DNA of 34,709 bases, taken from the NCBI GenBank assembly GCA_036495685.1, contig DASXMJ010000157.1, positions 1 to 34,709 on the forward strand, written 5' to 3'. Made by a program: the position numbers and the translations under genes. This DNA comes from Candidatus Binataceae bacterium (GTDB taxonomy: Bacteria; Desulfobacterota; Binatia; Binatales; Binataceae). This document shows positions 1-7,625 of this stretch, piece after piece (position 1 is the stretch's first letter; each line of letters begins with the position of its first letter). The notes below the pieces were generated by a model. That model was not told the DNA's origin. It saw only the letters and a list, made by a program, of their open reading frames with translations, and made no database searches.

Positions 1-165
1 CCGGAGCGCGTAGATGCCGCGGACGAGTAAAAAATCCGAGGGATTGAGTGATGCCGCTTCCATCGCAACCAGCACATCCTCGGGACCGAGGGTTGGTTCG
101 GGGAGAGTACTGAGTTGGATGACATCCGAGGGTTCGCCAAAAGCCATCAGTTGCAACTGCCGCAC
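1..165 (-). CDS. MDR family zinc-type alcohol dehydrogenase / quinone oxidoreductase-like protein, N-terminal part only
   Basis: A minus-strand reading frame starts at GTG (165-163) and runs off the left edge, giving 55 residues. An AAGGAG ribosome site lies six bases upstream, which supports the GTG start; an in-frame ATG is codon 7. The peptide reads like the N-terminus of medium-chain dehydrogenase/reductases with a GroES-like fold: a short strand (RQLQLMAFGEPSDVIQL), a proline-rich turn, then the family-typical NPSDFLLVRGIY segment, which in homologues precedes the catalytic domain. These enzymes use NAD(P)H on alcohols, quinones or enoyl substrates. The nucleotide-binding domain is outside the window, so substrate and zinc content cannot be judged. 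It could be co-transcribed with the broken SDR 71 bases upstream. Confidence 0.75.
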   Translation of the reverse strand, partial: MRQLQLMAFGEPSDVIQLSTLPEPTLGPEDVLVAMEAASLNPSDFLLVRGIYALR

Positions 166-235
166 GTGAAACTCCTTAGAACAAAGATGAATGTTTGCGA
201 TTTAGATTTGACCGCGCTCTCTTCAATCGCGCAAT

Positions 236-976
<741 letters not shown>

Positions 977-1014
977 AGTGATTGCTCCTCATCGAGATTT
1001 CACTTTAAGGGTGA

Positions 1015-1347
1015 CTAACAAGTGAACTTTCTCGGCTGAATTTGCCCGGTCTGCTTCCTCAGTCTGACTTCGGCCCGGCCTCGCACGACCTTGAGCGTCG
1101 TTACGATGAGCGCAGCGCTTCCCAACAGACCAAAGGAGGACACAAAATATGCTGCATTTGCGGTGGCCAGCTTTCGTTCGCTTAGAAAGATCGGCCCGGC
1201 TCCCAGATCACAGTGATTCCATCGCCAGTAGCAGCCCAGAGCCGTCACCAGGAGCGCGACTTTGAAGAGGCTCGCAAAAATGCGACCCAGCCGCTGCAAG
1301 CCGCGACGATCTTTGCGAATCGCGAACCCCTGAGCTTTGTCTTTCAT
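1015..1347 (-). CDS. Small hypothetical membrane protein, two predicted helices
   Basis: A 110-residue frame with a basic N-terminus and two hydrophobic stretches, about residues 25-42 (ASLFKVALLVTALGCYW) and 64-86 (NAAYFVSSFGLLGSAALIV). The C-terminus is basic. This pattern suggests a two-pass inner-membrane protein with both ends in the cytoplasm. The ribosome site before ATG 1347 is weak. I do not recognise a family. The plus-strand frames overlapping it look like shadows. It lies 38 bases upstream of the broken SDR on the same strand and may share its transcript. That it is a real gene is likely but not certain. Confidence 0.4.
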   Translation of the reverse strand: MKDKAQGFAIRKDRRGLQRLGRIFASLFKVALLVTALGCYWRWNHCDLGAGPIFLSERKLATANAAYFVSSFGLLGSAALIVTTLKVVRGRAEVRLRKQTGQIQPRKFTC

Positions 1348-1991
1348 AGAAGTTGCTTCGCTTCAGGTCTAGACAGTCATTGCACATACAACTATCGGAC
1401 CAACGCGATCCGCAGCGCGGTGGCATCACCGACTTAGTCGGAGCCCTCTATTGGCAACGCTCCGTCACTGGCTTGACTCTGTTTTGGAGAATCGACGGTT
1501 TGTTTCAGATCGCGCGGCAAGTCCGAGGGCAGGGCACGGTCTCCGCCGCGCACACCCGCCGAAGTCATGCAGATGCTAGAAGCTCGAGCAATCAACCGTC
1601 GCCGTTCGTCAAAGATGTCTCATTCGACCAGGCCTGGCGTGGACGTTCCTCAACGATTTCAGGTGAGTCGCCGTCATCCGAGTCCGCGATCGGAAAGCCG
1701 GTTGGCAAATCGCGACGCGGTTCGCGCACCGCGACGGGTCCGTTAGCGTCAACTTCGATGGAATGTTCCATTGTCCGTCGCCTTACAGCTCGTTGCATGT
1801 ACTTCAAAGATTTGCGTAGGCAAATATCTGGCCAAGAAGTCAGACCGCAGTGGAAGCAGGTGTGCCGTGGCTAAGCCGGCGGCAGCAAAACAACCCGTCC
1901 GCACTACCGCACGCAAGCTTCGCGGCCGTTGGGTTTTCAGATTGGGAATACGCGGCGTGGAACTGAGGTGACTCAATTCCTGCGAAAACGC
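1348..1991. other. Gene-poor interval
   Basis: About 640 bases between the small membrane protein and the hemerythrin-like gene. Only short frames on both strands are present, none with recognisable homology. The one with the best gene-like features is the minus-strand frame at 1592-1771, listed separately. A basic plus-strand peptide around 1861-1971 (many Lys/Arg/Ala) has no convincing start or ribosome site. I see no clear terminator or repeat. Given the two broken genes nearby, this could hold remnants of decayed genes. Confidence 0.4.
1592..1771 (-). CDS. Possible small acidic hypothetical protein
   Basis: A 59-residue frame from ATG 1771 (MEHSIEVDANGPV...), hydrophilic and rich in Asp/Glu/Pro, with no membrane segment. 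An AAGG lies about nine bases before the ATG, and the third-position GC content is close to that of neighbouring genes. A longer version starting at 1807 exists but its extra 12 residues are unusually basic. No family is recognised. This is only a candidate; the frame may be chance. Confidence 0.22.
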   Translation of the reverse strand: MEHSIEVDANGPVAVREPRRDLPTGFPIADSDDGDSPEIVEERPRQAWSNETSLTNGDG

Positions 1992-2516
1992 CTAGGCAGC
2001 ATGAAACAACGCACGCTGAATCGCCGGCAGCACTTCGCCTTCGTAGCGCTCGACGTGCGTGGCGAGCGTTCGCGAGAGAGCAAGCAGGGATTTCGCGAAA
2101 CCCTCGCGGTCGCTGGAATCTTCAGAGGTTCCTCGGAGTCCCGCGTAAGACCCGAGCACGGCTAATAACCTGCGCATCTCCCGGCGTTCGTTCTCGAGCG
2201 TTTCGCCAAGTGCGACCGCAATCGCGCGATGTGCCTCGCCCCACGTCAGAACAAGCTCATCTTCGATTTGCAGATGCGACCAGAGATAGCGCCGGATGCT
2301 CTCCCACACTTCCATCGCCCGCGCACTAGTTTGATTGTCGTTCGGATCCGCAGCGAGCCTGGTAGCCACCAGAGCCAATTGCATGATCTGCTCGTCCAGT
2401 TTCAGGTGCTCGCGTGCCAAACACGAAACGAGACTATTGATCATCGGAACTTCGAGATCAGGCAGCGCTGTAAAGCAGTCGGTTTTTTTTCCGTTCGCGA
2501 CCTCTATGGCTTTCAT
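1992..2516 (-). CDS. Hemerythrin-like (HHE) domain protein
   Basis: This 174-residue protein is almost entirely helical and carries the spaced His/Glu/Asp ligands of hemerythrin-like four-helix bundles. They are H37 and D41 (REHLKLDEQ), H81 and E85 (SHLQIEDEL), a possible extra H96, and H154 and E158 (THVERYEGE). Proteins of this family bind a di-iron centre and sense or buffer oxygen, nitric oxide or peroxide in the cytoplasm; the physiological role here is unknown. There is no signal peptide. GGAG lies about ten bases upstream of ATG 2516. It stands alone between two low-coding stretches, with the nearest upstream gene a broken SDR. An oxidant-related role would fit the rest of the window. 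Confidence 0.75.
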   Translation of the reverse strand: MKAIEVANGKKTDCFTALPDLEVPMINSLVSCLAREHLKLDEQIMQLALVATRLAADPNDNQTSARAMEVWESIRRYLWSHLQIEDELVLTWGEAHRAIAVALGETLENERREMRRLLAVLGSYAGLRGTSEDSSDREGFAKSLLALSRTLATHVERYEGEVLPAIQRALFHAA

Positions 2517-2686
2517 CTGTCATGCTCCGCTTACAAACCTCTAGCAATAGCGATGCCTAATGCGGCCTGGCTTGAGATCGCCGGTAGTGCCACGACCCTG
2601 GCTCACTCTAAATGATCTCTTGCCGCGAATAGCGGCGAGCGGTTTGCTCTTGAAAATCACCGAACTCTCAAGAGCGGTTGCCGAAG

Positions 2687-3508
2687 TCACGCGGCGTGAC
2701 AGCCGAGCGAGAGCCTTTTGTTCTGGCAGGAACCTCTAGCTGAGAGAGCCGCCCCGCCAGAAACCTCAATTCTCTGACCGTTCACCCAGCCATTCTCGTG
2801 CGAGAGAAGCGCAGCGATCGTCGGTCCAACGTCATCAGGTACTCCCGCACGACCCAGTGCGGTCATTTCGGCAACCTGTCTGTTGACTTCGGGATTGTCC
2901 CGCACCATGCCACCGCTAAAATCAGTCTGAATCGCGCCCGGCGCGACCACCATTTGCGGTGATCGCACGCGGTCCGAGTTCCTTGGCCAGGTAGCGGGTC
3001 AGAACCTCGACGGCTCCTTTTGCGGCTGCGTATGCAGAACTCCCTGGAAAAGAGAAGCGTGTCAGGCCCGATGAAATATTCACGAGGCGTCCGCCGTCAT
3101 TCATCACGGGCAGCAATTTCTGGGTCAGGAAGTAGACGCCTTTGAAATGGACGTTGACCACCTCATCGAACTGGGCCTCCGTCATTTGCTCAAAGCCGAC
3201 CTGCAGGGAATTGCCTGCATTGTGTTCACAAGGTAGTCAAAGCGCTCCCTTCTCCAGGTCCCCAGCATCTTGCGCACATCGGCCACGAATCCGTCGAATG
3301 AATGCGTATCACCGAGGTCGAGGCGGAATGCGGCGGCTTTCCTTCCGATAGCTTCGATTTCGGCGATGAGAGACTCAGCTTCTCGCCGATTCGAGTGGTA
3401 GGTAAAGATGATGTCGGCGCCGCGCCGAGAGAGATTGATGGCAGTGTTGCGGCCGATACCACGGCTACCACCGGTGATGATGGCGGTCTTGTCCGTCAGG
3501 GTCTTCTT
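2687..3508 (-). pseudogene. Short-chain dehydrogenase/reductase, disrupted (two insertions and no standard start)
   Basis: Read in three segments this is one SDR. About 3505-3230 gives the TGGSRGIG cofactor loop and ends at FDYLVN. About 3220-2955 gives the FEQMTEAQFDEVVNVHFKG segment, the catalytic AYAAAK and KELGPRAITAN. About 2950-2687 gives VVAPGAIQTDFSGGMV and the C-terminal VNGQRIEVSGG. The joins are explained by a duplicated dinucleotide (GTGT at 3221-3224 on the plus strand) and one extra base near 2947-2951; together they add three bases, so first and last segments are in the same frame. GGAGG at 3514-3510 sits where a ribosome site should be, but the following codons are AAG AAG rather than ATG. 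The C-terminus also runs ~18 residues beyond the usual SDR end. Probably a pseudogene, or several consensus errors. Confidence 0.82.
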
Positions 3509-3547
3509 ACCTCCGTGACTCTCCGGGTTAAGCCGGTGTCGAAAGCA

Positions 3548-3694
3548 TTATCGGACTAGGATGAATGCGAGATTCGCAAGTCCGAGCACGACCAGGATTG
3601 CGATCGATGTTAGTGGTCTGTTGGTAACGGTGTAGGCGATCCCGCAGCATAAGCACGCGGAAGCGGCGATTAGGTTAATTGCGCGGTATTTCAT
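3548..3694 (-). CDS. Very small two-helix membrane protein
   Basis: Forty-eight residues from ATG 3694, directly behind a strong GAGGAG ribosome site. The sequence is almost entirely two hydrophobic segments, about residues 6-24 (INLIAASACLCCGIAYTV) and 29-46 (TSIAILVVLGLANLAFIL), joined by a short NRP turn. It begins 11 bases downstream of the emrB stop and so is probably the last gene of the marR-emrA-emrB transcript. I do not recognise the family. A small subunit or modulator of the pump is a possibility from position only. It is hidden inside a longer frame that begins in the emrB antiframe, so automatic callers may miss its true start. Confidence 0.55.
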   Translation of the reverse strand: MKYRAINLIAASACLCCGIAYTVTNRPLTSIAILVVLGLANLAFILVR

Positions 3695-3705
3695 CGCTCC
3701 TCCTC

Positions 3706-5406
3706 TTAGTGCGCCACCGCCGGCTTGCCTGGCTCGGGTCGGGCCAGCCAGAACACCATCGGTATAGCGCACAAGGCGAGAACCGCCAGGACCCAGAACG
3801 TGTCGATATACGCGAACGTCTGCGCCTGTGCCTGGAGACCCGCATAGATGCGGCCGTACGCCTGATGGATCGCATCGGGCGTACTGAGCCCTGCCGGTCC
3901 CAGCCGGCCCGCGAGGTTCTGAATTGCCGCCTGCATTCGTGGATTGTAAGAGGTTACGCTCTGCGCGAGTTGCGCCTGATGGAATTGCGCACGTTCGGTC
4001 ACCATCGCACCGGTCAGCGAGATTCCTGCGCTCGCGCCGATATTGCGCATCAGATTCATCAGTCCCGATACTTGATTGTTCTGCTCCGGCTTCATTCCGA
4101 CATAGGCGACGGTGTTGATGGGCACGAATAGAAAGGCCAGCGCGATCGATTGATACGTCCGGAGCATCATCGCGTTCCACCAACTGATCTGGAGATCAAT
4201 CCCGGTCATGTGAAAGAGGGACGCGGATAAAACCAGGAAGCCAAACGCGACTATCCACCGAGCGTCCACGCGCATGATCAGAAATCCCACCAGCGGCATA
4301 AACGCCATGATCAGCAGAGCGCCCGGGGAAAGAGCCGTTCCCGCCAGTTCGGCGGTGTAACCCATCAGCAACTGGACGAATTCCGGCAGCAGGACCGTAG
4401 TGGCGTAAAGCATAAAGCCGAGCGCGAACATGAGCATGGCGGAAACCGCAAAGTTGCGATTCGTGAAGAGGCGCAGATTGACAATCGGATGTTTCTGATA
4501 GAGTTCCCAGATGACCCCGATCACAAATGCCGCCGCTGCTATCGAGGCGAACGCGACGATAAAATGCGATTGAAACCAGTTGTCCTCTTCCCCCTTGTCC
4601 AGAACTACCTGCAGAGGGCCGAAGGTCAACGCGAGCAGTGCCAGCCCGATGAAATCGATCCGCATTCGCTGGCGGCGAGCAAGCTGCCGCTCACGCACCA
4701 GATGTGGCGGATCCTGAATCATCCGGTGGGTCAGAAGCAGCGAGAGGATTCCCACGGGGATGTTGATGAAGAAAATCCAACGCCAGTTGTAGTTGTCGGT
4801 AATCCATCCACCGAGCGTTGGGCCTAGTGCAGGCGCCGCCACGATTGCCATTCCATAGACCGCGAACGCCATCCCGCGCTGCTCAGGCGCAAAAGTGTCC
4901 GCAAGAATACTCTGCTCGCTCGGTTGCAGACCGCCGCCACCTGCACCCTGCAACACCCGAAAAAGGATCAGAATTCCGAGACTCGGTGCGAGGCCGCAGA
5001 GGAATGAGCTCAGCGTGAACAGCGCCACGCAGGTCATGTAGAAGCGCTTGCGTCCGATCCTGGTCGAAAGCCACGCGCTCATCGGCAGGACGATAGCGTT
5101 GGAGACCAGGTAAGAAGTCAACACCCAGGTGCTTTCGTCCACGCTGGCCGACAATGATCCGGCAATGTGCGGCAGCGCTACGTTGGCGATGCTGGTGTCG
5201 AGGACTTCCATGAACGTCGCCAGGGTCACGGTCATTGCGATTGCCCATGGGTTGAGGTGCGGTCTTTGAAAATCAGTTACCGGCGCAAGGGTCGCGCTCC
5301 TTCGCTCGCCCCCATTAGGAGCTGGGCGCCTCGCGGGTACTCGATGCGCCCCCTCGCGATCGCCAGGACCAGGAGGGCCGGCGTCGTTGTTCGCTAGCGC
5401 AGCCAT
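3706..5406 (-). CDS. emrB: DHA2-family (EmrB-type) drug:proton antiporter
   Basis: Inner-membrane multidrug exporter of the major facilitator superfamily, 566 residues with the many helices of the 14-TM DHA2 group. Visible signatures are the helix-1 motif LDTSIANVALP (D70), motif A in the 2-3 loop (LSTRIGRKRFYM) and the antiporter motif C in helix 5 (GMAIVAAPALGPTLGGWI). In this family substrates pass through a periplasmic adaptor (EmrA) to an outer-membrane channel, driven by proton influx. ATG 5406 overlaps the emrA stop by 13 bases, with AAAGG in front, implying translational coupling. The first ~50 residues are polar and Pro/Arg-rich, longer than usual, so a later start is possible. No outer-membrane channel gene is nearby. 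It is probably repressed by the adjacent MarR protein. Confidence 0.93.
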   Translation of the reverse strand: MAALANNDAGPPGPGDREGAHRVPARRPAPNGGERRSATLAPVTDFQRPHLNPWAIAMTVTLATFMEVLDTSIANVALPHIAGSLSASVDESTWVLTSYLVSNAIVLPMSAWLSTRIGRKRFYMTCVALFTLSSFLCGLAPSLGILILFRVLQGAGGGGLQPSEQSILADTFAPEQRGMAFAVYGMAIVAAPALGPTLGGWITDNYNWRWIFFINIPVGILSLLLTHRMIQDPPHLVRERQLARRQRMRIDFIGLALLALTFGPLQVVLDKGEEDNWFQSHFIVAFASIAAAAFVIGVIWELYQKHPIVNLRLFTNRNFAVSAMLMFALGFMLYATTVLLPEFVQLLMGYTAELAGTALSPGALLIMAFMPLVGFLIMRVDARWIVAFGFLVLSASLFHMTGIDLQISWWNAMMLRTYQSIALAFLFVPINTVAYVGMKPEQNNQVSGLMNLMRNIGASAGISLTGAMVTERAQFHQAQLAQSVTSYNPRMQAAIQNLAGRLGPAGLSTPDAIHQAYGRIYAGLQAQAQTFAYIDTFWVLAVLALCAIPMVFWLARPEPGKPAVAH

Positions 5407-6623
5407 ACCTTTGGTTCCACTGACATGCCGGGACGCAACTGAGTCAGATCCTGTCCGCGATCAAAGGCGATCCGGACCGGGAGACGCTGCACAATTTTGA
5501 CGTAGTTGCCGGTCGCGTTTTCTGGCGGAAGCAAATCGTAAAGCGACCCCGTCGCGCCGGGCATGTTATCGATGTGTCCCTCGAAGTCACGTCCGAGCGC
5601 ATCAAGATGAATCGTGACTGCCTGACCTGGACGCATCCGGGCGAGTTGCGTTTCCTTGAAATTCGCGGTTACCCAGAGCTGCTCCTGGGTCAGCGCCATC
5701 AGGCTCTGCCCGGGCTGTATACGTTGACCGAGTTGGGCACTGCGATTGCCGATGACTCCATCCGCCGGTGCGATGATGCGCGTGTAACTCAGGTTGAGCT
5801 CGGCCTGATCGAGCGCGGCTTGCGCCGCCTGGACCTGTGCCTCGCGAGAAGCGATGGTGCGCAGGGCGCTCGCCGCCCCAGCCTCGTCCGTGTTCACGGT
5901 TGCGGCTTGAGCCCGGGCCGTCGCATCGTACTGATCAAACTCAGACTGGGAAACGACCTTCAACTTGATGAGCTGGGTGTAGCGCTGAGCGTTGCGTTGC
6001 GCGAGGTAGTTCTGCGCCTCCGCCTGTCGGACGGTGGCGATAGCCGCGACATACTGCTGGCGAGCCGAATTAACATCGGCTTGCGCCTGGACGAGTTGCG
6101 CGCGGGCTTGCTCAACCGCGACCTGGTAGTCACGCGGATCCAGTTGAACTAGCAGCTGTCCCGCTTTGACGGATTGGTTGTTGTCGACATAGACCGCGCT
6201 GATGGTTCCGTTAATCCTCGAGCTGACGGGATCCAGGTACCCATCCACTTGCGCATCATCGGTGTCTTGGTACGACTGAACATACTTCCAAAGCTGAAAT
6301 CCGCCGACGCTCAGAATCGCCGCGACAAGTGCTGCGAGAATAATGCGGGACGTACTCCACCGGCGCAGCCGCTCAGCAAGGGCTGAACGGTTGGGCTGAT
6401 CGATGTCCACCTGTTCGCTCAGCAGCCCTTCGGGCGAATCCTCGTGGTCCGGGTGCTGAGTTGGTCGGAATGCCTGCAGCCGCTCAAGTTGGAGCCTGAG
6501 GGCTCGGATATCCTCGTGGAGAGCATCTTTCACCTCGAGAGCGGTGGATTCTCCCTCACTTGCTTCGTGCGAACTCTGGACCGGCTCTATCTCGCTGTTG
6601 CGTTCAAATTCGTTCATGTCCAT
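5394..6623 (-). CDS. emrA: EmrA/HlyD-type membrane-fusion adaptor
   Basis: Periplasmic adaptor that links EmrB to an outer-membrane channel, 409 residues from ATG 6623. GGAG stands eight bases before this ATG, and the start overlaps the marR stop by 20 bases; a longer frame to 6746 lies inside marR and is unlikely. Order: a cytoplasmic region of about 90 residues with a heptad-like stretch (EVKDALHEDIRALRLQLERL), one membrane helix (residues 92-112), the first half of the lipoyl/barrel-sandwich domain (INGTISAVYVDNNQSVKAG), a long Ala/Gln/Arg-rich coiled-coil hairpin, the second lipoyl half (IIAPADGVIGN), then a beta-barrel domain ending KVWLR. The cytoplasmic extension is longer than I would expect for EmrA. 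Confidence 0.92.
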   Translation of the reverse strand: MDMNEFERNSEIEPVQSSHEASEGESTALEVKDALHEDIRALRLQLERLQAFRPTQHPDHEDSPEGLLSEQVDIDQPNRSALAERLRRWSTSRIILAALVAAILSVGGFQLWKYVQSYQDTDDAQVDGYLDPVSSRINGTISAVYVDNNQSVKAGQLLVQLDPRDYQVAVEQARAQLVQAQADVNSARQQYVAAIATVRQAEAQNYLAQRNAQRYTQLIKLKVVSQSEFDQYDATARAQAATVNTDEAGAASALRTIASREAQVQAAQAALDQAELNLSYTRIIAPADGVIGNRSAQLGQRIQPGQSLMALTQEQLWVTANFKETQLARMRPGQAVTIHLDALGRDFEGHIDNMPGATGSLYDLLPPENATGNYVKIVQRLPVRIAFDRGQDLTQLRPGMSVEPKVWLR

Positions 6624-7155
6624 GGCTGGGCTCCGGTCCCCCCGCTCGTGTCGCGGTGCTATCCGCCTCCAAACTGCGGAGCAGCAAGGCGAGCAGTTTG
6701 CTGAATTGCTTGATCTGCTCGGGCTTAAGAGCTTTTGCGAAGACATCCTCGTCGTCGTGCGCCAGCTTGGTGAACAGCCGGTGGCTCAGGTCAACGCCCT
6801 TTTCAGTGAGCTGAATCACGACGCTGCGACGATCGTCCTGCGAGGCCACTCGCTGCACCAATCCCCGGGCTTCGAGACGGTCGAGAATTCCGGTGATGCC
6901 GCCCTTGGTGATCAGGGTTGCCTCGGCAATCTCTGAGCACGTGAGGGCCATGCCTTTAGCTCGTGCAATTGCGGCGAGCACATCGACTTCTGAGACGTTC
7001 ATGCCGAGCGCATGGTAAGGGCGGTCAGGGTTATTGGTGAAGAGAAATGCCGATCGGATCAGCGCTCTCGTGGCTACCACCGAAGCTTGATTGTCGATAC
7101 GCGCAAAAAGCGCAACCAGTTGTTCACGGTCGATGGCTTTAGAACCTTGGGGCAT
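6604..7155 (-). CDS. MarR-family transcriptional repressor of the emrAB operon
   Basis: A 183-residue winged-helix regulator. Helical dimerisation segments flank a winged HTH at about residues 52-120: MNVSEVDVLAAIARAKGM, a recognition region around TKGGITGILDRLEARG, and the wing with the family-typical DDRRSVVIQLTEKG. MarR proteins bind palindromes as dimers and usually release DNA when a phenolic or lipophilic ligand binds or a cysteine is oxidised. I see no cysteine outside the HTH Cys (LTCSEI). It is the first gene of the minus-strand efflux operon, and its own promoter contains a perfect palindrome (7193-7213), so it very likely represses itself and emrAB. The C-terminal ~15 residues (TRAGGPEPSHGHERI) lie over the emrA start. 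Confidence 0.92.
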   Translation of the reverse strand: MPQGSKAIDREQLVALFARIDNQASVVATRALIRSAFLFTNNPDRPYHALGMNVSEVDVLAAIARAKGMALTCSEIAEATLITKGGITGILDRLEARGLVQRVASQDDRRSVVIQLTEKGVDLSHRLFTKLAHDDEDVFAKALKPEQIKQFSKLLALLLRSLEADSTATRAGGPEPSHGHERI

Positions 7156-7187
7156 GGCGTTCTCCCTCGTAAGCGATAGTCATGCCA

Positions 7188-7216
7188 TAAATAATTTAGT
7201 TGTTAACTAAATTCAA
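7188..7216 (-). promoter_or_regulatory. Predicted marR-emrAB promoter
   Basis: Reading the minus strand, TTGAAT (7216-7211) and TATTTA (7193-7188) are separated by exactly 17 bases, a good sigma-70-type arrangement about 33 bases before the marR start. The whole spacer is occupied by the MarR-type palindrome. Confidence 0.7.
7193..7213. promoter_or_regulatory. MarR-type operator palindrome
   Basis: A perfect inverted repeat with 9-base arms, AATTTAGTT and AACTAAATT, separated by GTT. AT-rich palindromes of this size and sequence style are typical MarR dimer sites. It fills the spacer between the -35 and -10 elements of the marR promoter, so bound repressor would directly exclude RNA polymerase. 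Confidence 0.85.
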
Positions 7217-7625
7217 GTGACCAAACCGCCTGCGTTTCGCGAAATTCCTCGCATTCTGCGAGGAGAATCCCGGATGCAGGATTAAGCCGGGACAATCGTA
7301 CCTAGGTTGGCCCCCGCACTAAGCGAGCACCCGCCCCGCCACGACAGGTGGCCGAGGCGTAACCCGGGGACCAATTTTGTCTCGACCTGGATTCCCCTTA
7401 GCTCATGGGTAGAAACGCGGCGGTGCGCGAATGGTGAGACGACCAACCCGATCCGTGAAGCGAACCGCGACAGACGCGAGGGTCAGAATCCTAGCTCCGT
7501 AAAACGCGCCCAGATATGCCAAAACGCGCCCGGGGCAGCTACGGCAAATCCCGGGCCCGTGTTTTCACGTGTGTGTGAGGTCGAAGTTCACGCCCTCCAT
7601 TGCGAACCGAGGAGGAGCATCACCC
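7217..7625. other. 409-base divergent intergenic region between marR and the RND pump
   Basis: No gene is supported here. It holds the outer edge of the marR promoter, a small hairpin (TCCCGG at 7268-7273 pairing with CCGGGA at 7287-7292), two copies of an 11-base direct repeat (7501-7511, 7521-7531), and the AGGAGG ribosome site of the RND gene near 7609-7615. A long plus-strand frame starting at 7307 continues out of frame through the RND gene and is a shadow. I could not pick a convincing sigma-70 promoter for the pump. Confidence 0.5.
7501..7531. repeat. Pair of 11-base direct repeats upstream of the RND gene
   Basis: AAAACGCGCCC occurs at 7501-7511 and again at 7521-7531, identical and 20 bases apart start to start, about two helical turns. 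This spacing would place both copies on one face of the DNA, as for a regulator binding site. They lie about 95 bases before the RND start codon. Confidence 0.5.

Noticed and set aside
1353..1874. 173-residue plus-strand frame
   Set aside because: Ser/Arg-rich, no recognisable domain, no ribosome site, and overlaps other weak frames on the opposite strand.
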